A stretch of DNA of 64,000 bases from Blastocystis hominis. Lineage: Eukaryota > Sar > Bigyra > Opalinata > Blastocystidae. The translations under genes were made by a program, and so were the position numbers. The stretch covers positions 62,001-126,000 of the forward strand of contig NW_013171822.1 in assembly GCF_000151665.1 (NCBI RefSeq). The letters run 5' to 3'. Positions within the stretch are counted from its first letter, which is position 1. Every line of letters starts with the position of its first letter. This document shows positions 20,519 through 31,685 of this stretch, piece by piece. A model generated the notes under the pieces. The model saw only the letters and a list, made by a program, of their open reading frames with translations. It was not told the origin of the DNA and searched no databases.

Positions 20519-21664
20519 ATGAATCAAGGTCTAGCTAACAGTCTCAACGAAGAAGGAGCAATCATTCTCATTCTGAACATGCAGACTGGGGCAGAAATCG
20601 GTCTAGATTACAATTCCTGGCTAGTAGGAGAGCAATTCATGGGGTTTAAGATGATCAATCCCGGTTTTCACTGTCTTTTTTACAGGTAGTTCAAATTATA
20701 CCTTCTAAAACATAGTTCTGTGAGTAAAGAGAATGAATTTTCGTCCAGAACGATTATTCCTCTGTTTCTACATTCGAAAGAAGTTTGTGTGTTAGAATGG
20801 GATCCTAAGGAAGAGCAACTATTTGAAGTGGAGAAAGTGGACTACAACAAGGCACAGCAATACAAGAACGGAGCTTCTCAGTTCCAATTTGACAAGCAAA
20901 CCGCCTATTATCCCTTCGAAACAATGGGAAAGTGGATGAGTATGACTTCCTACATTACACAGGATATCTTTAAAAGGCTAACAGACCCCACTGCGGAGAG
21001 ATTTATACTAGATGATGAGTCGGATCACCCATACAATTACACACAAACAGTAAACATTTCGGCGTTGATTGACCCAAAACGGTTTTCAACCCAACACAGA
21101 ACACCGCAGCAAATCTCTCAGTTGTATCTTGATTCCTCCGATGAACTAAGCCAATTAGCAGAAAAATGGCGTTCTTGTACCAAATCACCCTACTTTGCTA
21201 TTTTGGGCGAATTTGAGTTTTCTTTTATCATGTTCCACATTGGCCAAGACTTTGAAAGTTTGCTACAATGGAAGAACATCCTCTTTTTGTTCACTCACGC
21301 TTTTTCGTGTTTGACGGAGAGCAAGGATATCTCTATTACTTCGTTCCTTGAAAATATCATGAAAGCGACCTACTTCCAGCTGAGTGAGCTGGAGGAGGAT
21401 TTCTTTTCTTTGAATGATGGAACAGAGGGTAATAGAGGGAAGCGAATAAACAGCAAAAACTTTGTTATCAAGTGTCTCGAAGTATGTTTCTACCGCTTTT
21501 GTAGTCACATGTAGGCATTGAAAGAGATCATTGAAGAAGAACCGGAATCTGTGTTAGCAGAAGTAAAGTCGGAGTTTGTGCGTATCGAGAAGATGTTGAA
21601 GAAACGATTTCAAATTCAAATCGCAACGAGTTCTGATATGCCAACAGTCGTGTCTGATTCGTGA
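20519..21664 (+). CDS. AAR2: AAR2 splicing factor homologue
   Basis: Starts MNQGLANSLNEEGAI and follows AAR2 closely: GAEIGLDYNSWLVGEQFMG, then KMINPGFHCLFY, with a 30-nt intron at about 20684-20713, then YPFETMGKWMSMTSYITQD, LGEFEFSFIMFHIGQDFE and QWKNILFLF. A 33-nt intron near 21483-21515 leads to the last exon, ending TGA 21662-21664. AAR2 binds Prp8 in the cytoplasm and holds it during U5 snRNP maturation until Brr2 replaces it. Length is about 360 residues, as usual for the family. A TGTTTGAT motif at 21676-21683 implies a 3' untranslated region of only a few bases. Confidence 0.9.
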
Positions 21665-21675
21665 AATTTAGAGTC

Positions 21676-21683
21676 TGTTTGAT
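21676..21683 (+). terminator. Poly(A) motif variant of AAR2
   Basis: TGTTTGAT, 12 bp after the TGA; implies a 3' untranslated region of about 7 nt. Confidence 0.6.
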
Positions 21684-21784
21684 AAAAACAATATCCCTCC
21701 TTTTCGAAAATGATCACATTGTTTTCTAAATAAGAGTATTTTGTTCCTATATTTTTCAGAATCTGTTTTCCTGACAGATTGTAT

Positions 21785-23096
21785 ATGAAACAAGGAGGTG
21801 TCATGCGAACACTCGATTCTGAAAGAAGGAAAGTAAGTCTTGTATATTCTGAAGAGGGTGGTATAAAATCGAAAAAGCGGTATGAACAAACCGAAGATTC
21901 TTCAAATGACGACTCACTGTCTGATTTTGATATTGTGTAGAGTGCATTTGCTTACTATAATTCGTAGAGATATAAGTGACGATGAAGTGTTCTCTTTTGA
22001 TATAAGTCCTGTTACAAGCAATAAGGAAGAGCCTATAAACGATAAAACTACAAGAAACAAGAGTGTAAAGACCAAATCGACTGCTCCCTCGGAGAGCCAA
22101 GAGTTTGAAGAGCAAGATTTGGATTCGATCTCAAGCTCGATTTCTTCTGCAGAAGACAGCCTGGTTGTGAAGGAAAAAGAAACGAAGAAGCTTCATCGCG
22201 TTCCGAATCGCGACCGTTCTCTGAGTCTCTCTGAGAAATCGTTCTCCGAGACGCGTTTCCCCGGTTTCCCCTCCAATTGAAACTCACACGCAGCTTCCCG
22301 CGCATCTTCCACTTCTAAACGAATCTCTCCCTCCCTGTCTCCCATCCACACCCAGGAATCGTTCGATTCCCTCCACGTTTTACCCGCCAAAAAAACACAA
22401 ACCGAATCCCAACCATCCAAATCACCGCCACAATCACCACTTAATTCACCGCTACAATCACCACCACAATCACCACTTAATTCACCACTTAATTCACCAC
22501 GGAATTCTCCATCGAATTCACCACGGAATTCCCCATCGAATTCCCCCGAGAACGAGGTTTCCCTCTCCATCGATCGTCCCTCGCCTTCTCTTCCCGCCTC
22601 CCCCGTGCTCCTCCCTTCTCTCCCTCACTCCCAGAGCCTAATTACCGAGTACGGACAAATCTTTCTCTACGATAAAATCGTGTCCGAAGCTTCTCTCTCC
22701 GATTCTCGTTTTGTCTCTTCCTACAAATGCGAGGTCCAACTCGTCGGACACAACGCCGATCTCCCGCTCGTTCCGCTCTACTCCGACGCTTCGCCCGTCG
22801 CGGGCGGCGCCTCGCTCGAAGCGGAGAACCTTTTCATCGCGGGGAAGTTCGTGATTCCAGCGCAGAGCCGAAAGAACGGCGAGAATTGCGGCGAGAATTG
22901 CTTGATTGTGGTGGTGCTGCGGTGCGAAGCCCGCAAAGTTCGGCTTCGAATCAACGCGAACTCGTTCTGGCTTAGCGCGACGGACGTGTTTTGGGTGCCG
23001 AAACAGAATGAATACGCGCTGGCGAACGAGAGTCGGAGCGAAGCAGCGGAGTTTGTGTTTGTCAATGTGCGGAGCGATTATTGGAGTGCGTGTTAA
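21785..23096 (+). CDS. CENP-C/Mif2-like protein with C-terminal cupin domain
   Basis: The C-terminal ~140 residues form a cupin-like beta barrel (GKFVIPAQSRKNGEN, LIVVVLRCEARKVRLRI, ATDVFWVPKQNEYALANESR, AEFVFVNVR), in the pattern of the dimerising domain of CENP-C/Mif2, the inner kinetochore scaffold. Upstream is an acidic, serine-rich stretch and then a run of degenerate SP repeats (22430-22550) that could be CDK targets. I do not see a clear CENP-C motif, so kinetochore function is inferred. A 30-nt intron ending CAG near 22263-22292 restores frame between the acidic and SP-rich parts. The splice in the N-terminal part (about 21920-21968) is unresolved: a 49-nt intron keeps frame. Stop is TAA 23094-23096. 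It is convergent with the next gene. Confidence 0.5.
22430..22550 (+). repeat. Degenerate repeat encoding Ser-Pro units
   Basis: Repeats related to AATTCACCACxx and CAATCACCACxx encode N-S-P and Q-S-P units in the CENP-C-like protein. Confidence 0.8.
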
Positions 23097-23190
23097 ACAA
23101 ACGAGCGAACAGACAACAAATAATCGTTGACGCGTCAATGAACAACCGATCATACCCTTCAACCCACATCACTTCGAATTCACGATCTTC

Positions 23191-25471
23191 TCACGAATCT
23201 CCTGGCTGAGCCCTGCGCATCACCTCCATCCAGCCACACGCTCTACCTTCTCCGTACTCAATGGGGAACTTCTCGGGCGGGAACGTGCGCGATCGGATGG
23301 ACACTTGATGGCAGTTCGGAATGTCTGCGCTGAATCAACCTCGGCAATCCCCACTTTCGAAGCAGCACTTCGAGAAGAACACGAAATTGTTCACGAAGCT
23401 CATCGACTCCAGCGCGGGGAGGTCTACACAGAACGCGCTCCGCCCGCGCCGCCTACTTCGGAAGGACATGCGACTGGAGTTCACGAGCACTTCCTTGACG
23501 CGCTCTTTAATTCCGAAGCAGGCCTTGCTGCCCAGCTCGATCTTCTTCAGCGATTTCAAGTCTAGACGCCATCGACGCGTGGCTCATCGCGTACCGTGCA
23601 GTCGCAGCGTTTTCACATAGAAGAACGCGTGGTTCCCGAGCTCCAGCACCTCCAACGCAGGCAAGCCTTCGCGTTACCCTCGCTGTTTCCCCGTTTCCCT
23701 ACCAATCAGCTCGAACGTGTCGCAGTAGAGGAAGTTCAGCGACGACATCACTTCGCACACGTTCTTGTCCACTCGTCCGATGTGCAGCTCGCGCAGCTTC
23801 GGCACTTCTACGCCTCACGCGCTCTCTCCGCGCCCACCTTCGATCGTGCAGTTCAAGAAGTCCGAGCACGCGTTCCGCTCCAGCACCACGCTCTCCAGCG
23901 CGGGGCAGTTCGCGATCACCATCCGCTTCATCTCCTCGCGCACCCTGCCCTCGTTCAGCGACAGCGACTTCGCCTGCAGGTCCTGCCGCTCCTTCGGCGC
24001 GTGCAGCGGGGAGATCAGCCGCGCGCACAGCGTGCAGGCGTCCTCGCCGATCTCCACGCTGCGCAGCCGCTGCAGGTTGCTGAAGTTCAGCTCGCCCAGC
24101 TCCTTCAGGCTGTTCGCGCCGATCCGCACGCGCTCCAGCAGCGCGAAGCGCCGGAAGTCCAGCTCCACCACCTCGTTCAGCGCGTTGTCTCCGACGGAGA
24201 GCTCGCGCAGCAGCACGGTGCAGCGCACCGCGTCAGTTCCGCTGGGCACGTCCAGCACGCGCTCCGCGAACGCGTCGTCCACCCACACGCCCTCCTTCTC
24301 CACCTCGCCGCGCTCCGTGAACGACCGCCCGTCCCCCATGCGCACGTCCTCGCTCCACAGGCCCTCGAACGCCGGCTGGCCGTTCGGGTGGAAGCTCGTG
24401 CCGCGGCCAAAACGCCGGTTGCGGAACATGCCTCCGCGGTAGAGCAGCGTGCCCTCGGGGGAGAAGAGAGAGCCCTCGCCGCACGCCGCATCCAGCGAGA
24501 TGTCGCCTTCCCAGGTGGAGCCGTTCGGGAACTTCAGAACGCCGCGCCTCGCGGCGGGCTGGGAGATGGGAACCACATCGATGTCGTCGCCGTGCATGTA
24601 CACGCGCTCCTGGATCACGCGGTTCTCGTTCTTGCTGTAGGTCAGGGCGCGGCCGTTGCATTTGCCGTCCTCCCAGCGGACCGTCGTGATGTGTGTGTCA
24701 TTGTCGGTGAGCGTGATGTGCATGCCCAGACCGACCCCTACGAAGTTTTCCTCCCACACAATGCGGTAGGCTTGCTGGTACACGCCGTCGATCCACACTC
24801 CCTCGCGTTGGAGCTCGTCTTGATCATACTCCCAGCCATAGCCGTTTCTCTTATCATTCCGATAATTTCCCTGGAAGGATACGCACTCGTAGTCGTATTC
24901 CACACAGGTTCCGCAGCGCATGTTATTGGACCAGTTGCCTTCAAAAACAAGGCCTTTGTCAGGCTCAAAAATTTGACAATAGCCCTCTAATACTCCATCC
25001 ATCATTTCTCCTGTCATAAGCACAAAACTCTCTCCATTCTCCTGCTCCTCTACCAGCGAGAACTCTTCCAGATCTCCTTCTCCATAATTATATATCTGCA
25101 GGACTTCCTTTTCATGGGGTGGTAAAAAGTAGACATTTTTCACTATTTCTCCATTTTCGTCTTTAGATTCTTCGACATATTTAGATTGGTATCCATAGGG
25201 ATAGTAATTTTCAGGAATGTGAGGGTAATCGTTTTTGCCTATACTATCACAATGCCACGCTTTTTCTACTCTTCCTCACTGCTAATTTAAAGTACTCTTC
25301 CATTGTCTTTTATTGATAAACCAAGATTGTACGTGTAGTGGTCGTTGATTTGCAAAGGGCTTCCATTACATTTTCCTAGCTTTCTAAATTCGAATGTTCG
25401 ATTGCATGCTGCTTTTAAATTGTGAACACTGTGCAGAGAATAGAGTCGACTCCAGTCAATTTGAGCTGCAT
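23191..25471 (-). CDS. MORN-repeat plus leucine-rich-repeat-like protein
   Basis: The main exon (about 25143-23850) shows MORN-like units (FEGNWSNNMRCGTCVEYD, FQGNYRNDKRNGYGWEYD, LYRGGMFRNRRFGRGTSF) followed by LRR-like units (LRELSVGDNALNEVVELDF, LERVRIGANSLKELGELNF, LRSVEIGEDACTL). Four further introns (30, 36, 33 and 30 nt) lead through more LRR units to FPPEKFPIEYGEGRACGW and TGA 23193-23191. MORN repeats often bind membranes or other proteins; no enzyme is visible. The 5' part is uncertain: exons upstream of 25160 (for example FRKLGKCNGSPLQINDH near 25400) can be seen, and an ATG at 25471 is a plausible start, but I could not join all pieces in frame. Confidence 0.6.
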
Positions 25472-25630
25472 CTCGTTCTTCTTAACTGTTGACCATTATC
25501 TCTTACTGATATTCAACTCTTTGTTCCTTTCAAATCGATTGCGTTGCTGTTAGCATGATACTTTCGTTTGTTTCTGAGTGTCCGCGGGAGAAGCGCGCTT
25601 TTGACCACATTTTTACTTTTCATTTTTAAT

Positions 25631-27286
25631 ATGTCCGAGTCGCTAAAGCCCGAGTGGAGAGTTCTTGTTCAAGACGACGGCCATGTGATTTATCATAACG
25701 ATATCACTGGAGAAGAAACGAAAGAATCTCCGTATCTCGCTCAGTTGAATAAATTTCGAAACTGCGACACTGCTATCTGGTATGGTGTCTAATGAGTGGT
25801 GTAATTTCACAGGCAACGGCGTCGTGAGGAATGTGTTGAGTTTGCCAAGGGTATTTCGTAAAAGGTTATATCTTATTTGCTTAGTTCACCCGAGACCTCG
25901 CGTAAACCTCGATTTAAACTTTGGAGATCGAATCGGAGGACGTATTACAATAGAAGTAGCTACGCAATTCCTCCTTTACTCTAGCTCTACGCAGACGTCG
26001 CTCCTCTCACAGCTTACAACTTCTACTGCCTCTGCACGGGCGAATTCCCTCCCATCGACGGCCAAGAGCTGAGGCTGAAGGGTTCCTTCTTCTACCGCTG
26101 CACTCCGAGCCTCGGCCTCATGGGCGGAGACATCTCCTCGGGCGACGGTTTTCCCTGTTCTCTCCCCTAACGTGCAGGCAAGGGCGGAATGAGCATCTAC
26201 GGCGCTCCCTTCGAAGACGAAAACCTCAACAAGCTTCTCGACCGCGCCGGCCTGCTCGTGAGCCTCAACGACGGCCCCAACCTGTTCTCTCTCCCCTTCT
26301 ATCTCTCACTCCTAGCAACCTGAGCCGCTTCCTCATCACCACAGCGCCCACGCCGCAGCTCATGCAATCGCATTCTCTCTTCGGCCGCGTTGTCCGCGGC
26401 CTCGCCGTGCTGCGCAACGCCCTGGCCATCCCGCGCGACGCCGACGACAAGCCCGCCGAGCTCATCGTGATCGCCAACAGCTCGGCCACCGCGGACGGCC
26501 CGATCCCCGACGATTTCACCATCCCGCAGCAGCCCTCGCTGCGGCCCAACCCCATGGTGCCGCCCGCCTGCGACTCGCTCCTCGGAAACAAGGGCGCCGT
26601 GGGATTGGCGCACAAGTTCACGCAGCAGAGACAGAACTATGCCGACTCCGTGCCCACCAATCCCAATGAACATGACAATGAAACGGTCGTTGATCATGAA
26701 AATGAAACGCCCATCAATCATGAAAATGAAACTCCCATCAATAATGAAACGCCCATTCACAATGAAACGCCCATTCACAATGAAACGCCCACGGGGGAGG
26801 CGGAGGACGCGGGGGACGAGCGCGCTCCGGGTGTGGACGCGAGCGAGGAGCCTGTGGACTACAACCTCCAGGCCATGCAGGCCGCGCAGGCCTACGGCTA
26901 TTACTACCAGCCCGTGCAGCAGGTCCCCGCGGCTTACGCTCCTGCCTACGCGGCGCCCGCGGGGATGCCGCAGGAAAGCGGGGAGGCGCCGCCGGGGGAG
27001 GAGGAGGCGATGGAGGCGCCGAGCAGCTTCATCTCGAACGCGATGGACGATTTCCGGCGCGGAAGCATGCCGCGCGACACGGACGGGCGGGCACTGATGC
27101 ATTATTTGGATCTGAGCACGCTGGAGCATCACACGGCGAAGAAGAAGCCGAGCAAGATCCCGAAGGGGTTCAAGACGTGGAAGGAGTACGGAGAGTTCAA
27201 GAAGAAGGAGAAGCGCGCGAGGCAGGTGCATAGTATTCTGGAGGACAAGTACCCAGTGGAGTATTTGGAGCGGCGTCGCCACCATT
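25631..27286 (+). CDS. Cyclophilin-type protein with N-terminal WW-like segment, no encoded stop
   Basis: Five introns (33, 34, 29, 30 and 32 nt) splice to 499 codons. A WW-like segment (EWRVLVQDDGHVIYHNDITG) precedes a cyclophilin domain (VNLDLNFGDRIGGRITIELY, APLTAYNFYCLCTGE, FFYRCTPSLGLMGGD, SRFLITTAP, SLFGRVVRGL). The catalytic Arg is present in FFYR, but residues equal to Phe60, Gln63 and Trp121 of cyclophilin A are changed, so isomerase activity and cyclosporin binding may be weak. The C-terminal half has NETPI repeats (26680-26790), an Ala/Tyr/Gln-rich stretch and a basic helix. No stop occurs before TGTTTGTT at 27291-27298. Cleavage after T 27286 gives CAC CAT T(AA), a TAA made by polyadenylation. 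It may act in spliceosome or ribonucleoprotein folding, by analogy only. Confidence 0.8.
26680..26790 (+). repeat. Repeat encoding NETPI units
   Basis: Units such as AATGAAACGCCCATTCAC repeat in frame in the cyclophilin gene's C-terminal half. Confidence 0.8.
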
Positions 27287-27290
27287 GCGT

Positions 27291-27298
27291 TGTTTGTT
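27291..27298 (+). terminator. Poly(A) motif creating the stop of the cyclophilin gene
   Basis: TGTTTGTT, four bases after T 27286. Together with the opposite-strand AACAAAGA beside it, this makes an inverted pair serving both convergent genes. Confidence 0.85.
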
Positions 27299-28371
27299 CA
27301 ACAAAGAGGGGACGAAAGGACGGCGGCTTCCGAGGAGATGGGCGCCACGACCACGCTGAGCGGACGGGACAGCAGCGCGCGGCGGGGGCGGCCGGGCTGC
27401 ACGGAGTACACGGCGCACTGCAGCTGGTAGTTCACGCTGGGGTCTTCCAGAACGGTGAATTGCAGGGGAAGCGGCCCCGGGGGGATGGAGATGCGCTTTG
27501 TCTCGTGGCGCGACGTGAACAACGGCTGCTCCTTGCATTCCACTTGCAGCAGCCCTTTCTCCACGACCGAAGACGCAGAGACAGACCCCAAAGGACCCGT
27601 GGAACCCGTGAGTTCATTAGGCTCATTGAGTTCATTGGGTTCATTGGGTTCGTTGGGTTCATTGAGATCATTAGGCTCATTAGGCTCATTGGACCCATTG
27701 GACCCATTGGATGTTTTGAAGACAGGGTAAAGACCCTTCGGAAGCAGGGTAAACGTCACCGTGGCGTTCTGACGAGCCAGGTATTCGAGGGAAATGGAGG
27801 TGTAGCGAACGACGAAGGAATCGCCCACGTATTCGTAGACCGGATTTCCGGGAATTCCGAGATCCGTAATGCGGCAAAATAGGCGAGACTCCACACCCAC
27901 AGCAGGAGAAAAGGAAATGAGCGCAGTGGAATCGACTCCAGAATGGAAATAAAAGCGATTCACATCCGACTCCAAGTAAGAAACATCACTTAAAGTAGCA
28001 TCAGCTTCTTCGACTATGCAAACCACTTTGGATGGATGTGTTGCGCGGTAGTGAAAAGAAATTTCGGAAGCAGAGACAAAACTAGTATTTGTTAATGAAA
28101 AATGGAAGGAAGAGAATTCTAACGAATAGATACAGATCTAAAAGCACATACCAAATGGATTTTGATGATAGGCCCCAATAAGCTTTTTGTAAAGAATCAC
28201 GAAGAGATTACTTCCTCTTCCATCACACGGACTAATGAAATTTAACAACTACAAAATTATATGAATTATTCCAATCGATACTGCAACTATGAAGATTAGA
28301 ACTAAGAACGAACGGTGACTTACAAAACGACTAACAGATCTACGAGATGAAGAGCTATTATTTTTGTTCAT
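27298..28371 (-). CDS. Signal-anchored protein of unknown function with NEP repeats
   Basis: Exons 28371-28282, 28248-28152 and 28118-27298 (two 33-nt introns) give 335 codons to an encoded TGA. The N-terminus has Ser/Arg residues, then a hydrophobic anchor (SFLVLIFIVALLNFI), so the rest is probably lumenal or extracellular. It has N-glycosylation-like sites (NTS, NAT) and beta-rich character. Between about 27610 and 27715 an in-frame repeat encodes alternating Asn-Glu-Pro units. I do not recognise the family. The real 3' end may be upstream: a motif-like TCTTTGTT at 27307-27300 sits four bases after T 27312, the first base of a TCC codon, so polyadenylation could create TAA there, trimming four residues. 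It is convergent with the cyclophilin gene. Confidence 0.6.
27300..27307 (-). terminator. Poly(A) motif variant of the signal-anchored protein gene
   Basis: TCTTTGTT on the minus strand, four bases (CCCC) after T 27312, which is the first base of a codon. Confidence 0.55.
27610..27715. repeat. 9-12 bp repeat encoding Asn-Glu-Pro units
   Basis: TTCATTGGG/CTCATTAGG-type units on the plus strand encode NEP, NEL and GSN units on the minus strand in the signal-anchored protein. Confidence 0.8.
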
Positions 28372-28587
28372 TTTCAGAAAAAGTGTGAACAAAATGTGTT
28401 CCGTACATGGCATAATTTAACCAAATAGGCCCATCTGAATACTATTCACTTTTGGTGTCGTGATTTCCAGTTCGATTAAAATCATGTTGACAACTCATTG
28501 AAAACCAGACGAATACCTCGAACCCGCACTTCCTCCTTTTCTTTCAGAAGGCTGAGAATTCAGAATTAAAACCTACATCATTGGGAT

Positions 28588-30079
28588 ATGATTTTGCAGG
28601 AGATCAGTCACCAACCACTTCGAATTGCAATGGTAACGGAATTCTTCTACCCTCGATGTGGAGGCGTGGAGATGCATGTATTTTCAATCAGCCAAGCGTT
28701 GTTGAAGCAAGGCTGTCATGTTCATTATTCATGAAACAAGCTCAAACCTAGGTTATCGTCATTACACGAGGCGACGAACACCACCAAGGGATTGAATATT
28801 TCAACAAACAGCTCAAAGTGTATTATTTGCCTCTTGAAGAAATGGCTTTGGGATCCATTTATCCTTATTGTTTTCTGTTGATTCCCTTTCTTCGTCACAT
28901 CCTCATTTCTGAACAAATCCAAGTCGTCCATTACCACCAATACACCAGCGGAATGTTTCACACATCGGTCAGGGAAGTGGAGCTATTGGGGATACGCACA
29001 GTGTACACGGATCATTCCTTAATGAATACAAACCAGCTGGATGGAATAGCAATCAACAAAGTGCTCCAATGCTCCTGTTCAAATGTGAATGCGTTGATTT
29101 GCGTTTCCAAAGCGGATCGCTCCAATCTCTGCGAAAGACTCGAAGTATCTTCTATTCCCCACAACCTCTATGTTCTTCCAAATGGAGTAAATGCGAAGGA
29201 TTTCCAACACGATTTTTCAAACCATCCTCTCTCGATTCGGATTCGAAATCAATTTGGAAATGGCCAGTATGTTACGATTGCTGTACTAAGTCGATTGGTG
29301 TATCGAAAAGGAGTGTTTCTGTTAAAAGAACTGATTGATCGAGTGCTCTCAAACTACGATTCTGTGAATTATGTGATTGCTGGAGGTGGAAAGCAAGAAT
29401 GCATTATAAGGGAACGAGCGGATTACTGGAATGCAGTGTGTAAGCAAACGCGTGTTTTCCTATTAGGGACAATAGAGCACGATCTGGTAGCTCCCTTTTT
29501 GGTTGTGTATACGAAGAGTCACTCACGAGTAGTCGTGCGGAGATATCTTTCTATCTTGTTCTCTTACAGAGTCGTTCAATATCACTCTTTTAGAAGCGTT
29601 TGTGTGCGTTATTGCCATCAAATCAACTCTAGATCGGGTTGCAAACTTGTATCAACGAATGTGGGAGGGGTTCCTGAGCTCTTTCCTTCCAACTGTATTA
29701 CTCTCAAAAGCCCGACAGTGAACTCACTCTTTGAGGGTATTCAAGAAGCACTCGTTGAAATCGATTTCAAGCATGTTGCTCATCCTCGAGTGTTGGACGA
29801 GGTAGACAAAGCGATTCTCGACTCGTTTGAATACAATCGCCCTTGTTGAATAGATACAACTGGGATAATATCGCATCCGATCTGCAGTCTATTTACAGAA
29901 AGACCATGAATAAGAAGCCGCTAACGGTGTGCGAAATGATAACATCCATGTGGAAACAAGGATTGGTATGCTCATTGAATCAATATTATGTACAGGGAAG
30001 CTTCATCCTATTAGTTAGCCAGTTACTCGTTTTTGCAACAATAAACTTCGTTTTCGGACTGTTTTCTTGCTTTGTTTGA
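28588..30079 (+). CDS. PIGA: PIG-A, catalytic subunit of GPI-GlcNAc transferase
   Basis: Spliced from introns of 32, 31, 29 and 29 nt. The N-terminus IAMVTEFFYPRCGGVEMH, then VHYHQYTSGMFHT, TVYTDHSLM, VLPNGVNAKDF, AVLSRLVYRKGVFLL, VFLLGTIEHD and SLTESFNITLLEAF (the E-x7-E motif of GT4 enzymes) and LVSTNVGGVPELFP give an unambiguous PIG-A. It transfers GlcNAc from UDP-GlcNAc to phosphatidylinositol on the cytosolic face of the ER, the first step of GPI anchor synthesis. A C-terminal membrane helix is present. The TGA at 30077-30079 lies inside a TGTTTGAT motif (30073-30080). Cleavage four bases earlier, after T 30068, would create TAA in place of a TGC codon. Confidence 0.93.
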
Positions 30080-30080
30080 T
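30073..30080 (+). terminator. Poly(A) motif variant at the end of PIG-A
   Basis: TGTTTGAT that contains the encoded TGA; cleavage four bases upstream after T 30068 would remove it and create TAA. Confidence 0.65.
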
Positions 30081-30133
30081 TTACACTTTTATAAAAACAC
30101 CCCCAATTTGCATTTTTACATATTGTTCTTAGA

Positions 30134-31284
30134 ATGAACAATGCGGTTCCGCCCAATATACAACCCAATTGTACTATTGTTGCAGATTCGTTATATGTAG
30201 ATCATGCCAATCCACCTTCTCTCTATCCGCAAGTACCAGTGATATCTAACCCATCCCAACACGTAACTAGTGCATAGTTGTATTTTTAAACAATAGGCTT
30301 TGCCTTCTGGAACAAACAGTCAACGCAAAGCAGCAGACAATATAGCAGACCCATATCGGGACCGCACACAGTTTTTGCCCCATGAGCCTCCCTATCCTGC
30401 CTCGATTGTACATTATCCTCAAATGTTTCGTACTGCAACATCAGTCAGCTAATGTCGCAGCGATTCCAACAGCAATGCCGCCCTACTATCCTGTTCCAGT
30501 TGTGTGTTATGTACCTTCCAACGTGACTGCGGAGCCGTTTCGGAAACGTTCCTCTGCCGAATTCGCTCCAACCGCAGATGTGAAGCGAACCAAGACTACG
30601 GACAATCCGAGTCCTCCGCTGCGTGTATTTATGTCGTACCTCCGCCAGCAGTACGCTTTCTGTCCTCGCTGGTGGTTTCTCTTCCGCCTGGTAATGAACC
30701 ATCTCTGCTCTCGCTCTCCCGAGAATAAACAGAAGTATATCGACAGCTGTCTGCTTCTTCTCTCTGGGAAGAAAAAAGAGCGCAAGCTGCTCGCGTCGTA
30801 TCTCGACATTTCATTCGATAAAGCCAAAAGCAAGAAACTCGACCGCTGCTTCACAGGCAGCCGACTGGCGATTACGATTCCTTACATTCTGCACGCTTGC
30901 GAGGAAGTTCTTTGCTTTGGACAGCTTGTTGATCCGTGGACGGTGCAGATTGACATGTCGAATTCATGGTACATTTATTCGCGCAGAAAAGTGGAGGAGG
31001 TGGAGGATAAAGCGCTTCTCAATAAAGTAACAAGGTTTCAGCAGCAAAACTACGAGCGGTTTGAAGCCTTTATGAATGCATTGGAGAAGGGTTCAGAAAG
31101 GCAAAAGCGAGTGGTGGAGATTTTGCAGAACGTGAGAGAAGGGGCAGAGAGTGATCTGTAGGCATTAGAAACGTTCCTAACTGTGGGATATGTTGATTAC
31201 AATGCGACCTATGAAAACCTTTTTACTGTAATATACAGCTATCCGAAAGCAGTCTATGCGTTTAGTAAGCTATTGAATGGTTAG
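30134..31284 (+). CDS. Hypothetical protein with Pro/Tyr-rich N-terminus
   Basis: ATG 30134 opens a low-complexity N-terminus rich in Pro, Tyr and Asn; introns of 34 nt (near 30264-30297), 31 nt (near 30434-30464) and 30 nt (31132-31161) keep frame. The central part is helical and basic, with two visible hydrophobic or aromatic helices (CPRWWFLFRLVMNHL, RLAITIPYILHACEEVLCF). The last exon reads ALETFLTVGYVDYNATYENL to TAG 31282-31284. I do not recognise the family. An RNA-associated role is conceivable from the composition but unsupported. The next gene on the same strand starts only 31 bp later. Confidence 0.55.
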
Positions 31285-31315
31285 GACTGCTTGTTGAACA
31301 AACAAGACAAAACGA

Positions 31316-31656
31316 ATGAAAATTAAAAAAAGACGAGCGAGCAAGCGAAAAGCTAGGAAATTGTCTACAAAGTGTCAGGTACGAACTTCCTCACAACTCC
31401 ACTGGGAGCTGCAAAAACAGCGTTGATATCCTGTGGAATTCACTCTAGCGAGCAAATGGAGGTAATAGGAACACTATCTCCCTATACCGCAAACACCCGC
31501 AGCACCCCATTGAACAGATACCTACCCTATTGAAACAAATTATGGTAGTTTGAGAAAGTGCCGACATACATATTAAAGAGGGCTTTTACTGCGAAGCATG
31601 TCGATTGGAGCGTAGACAAGTACACTATGCATACAATTGAAAACCAAAAGGAGTGA
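31316..31656 (+). CDS. Small basic hypothetical protein
   Basis: ATG 31316 begins a strikingly basic N-terminus (MKIKKRRASKRKARKLSTK), as in nucleolar or ribosomal proteins. Downstream, short exon-like pieces between GT and TAG signals read NTISLYRKHPQHPIEQIPTL and FEKVPTYILKRAFTAKHVDW, ending at TGA 31654-31656. I could not settle every splice, and no family is recognised. The gene would be about 90 residues and is squeezed between two same-strand genes with gaps of 31 and 29 bp. A TATA-like AT run lies between its stop and the next start. Confidence 0.35.
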
Positions 31657-31685
31657 GCAATATATAAAATTGTTATAGATAAATA

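Noticed and set aside
23596-24990. 464-codon plus-strand ORF
   Set aside because: Antisense of the MORN/LRR gene.
29620-29660. Apparent frameshift in PIG-A after LLEAF
   Set aside because: A 29-nt intron starting at the second GT restores the frame and gives EAFVSGCKLVSTNVGG, aligning with PIG-A without gap.
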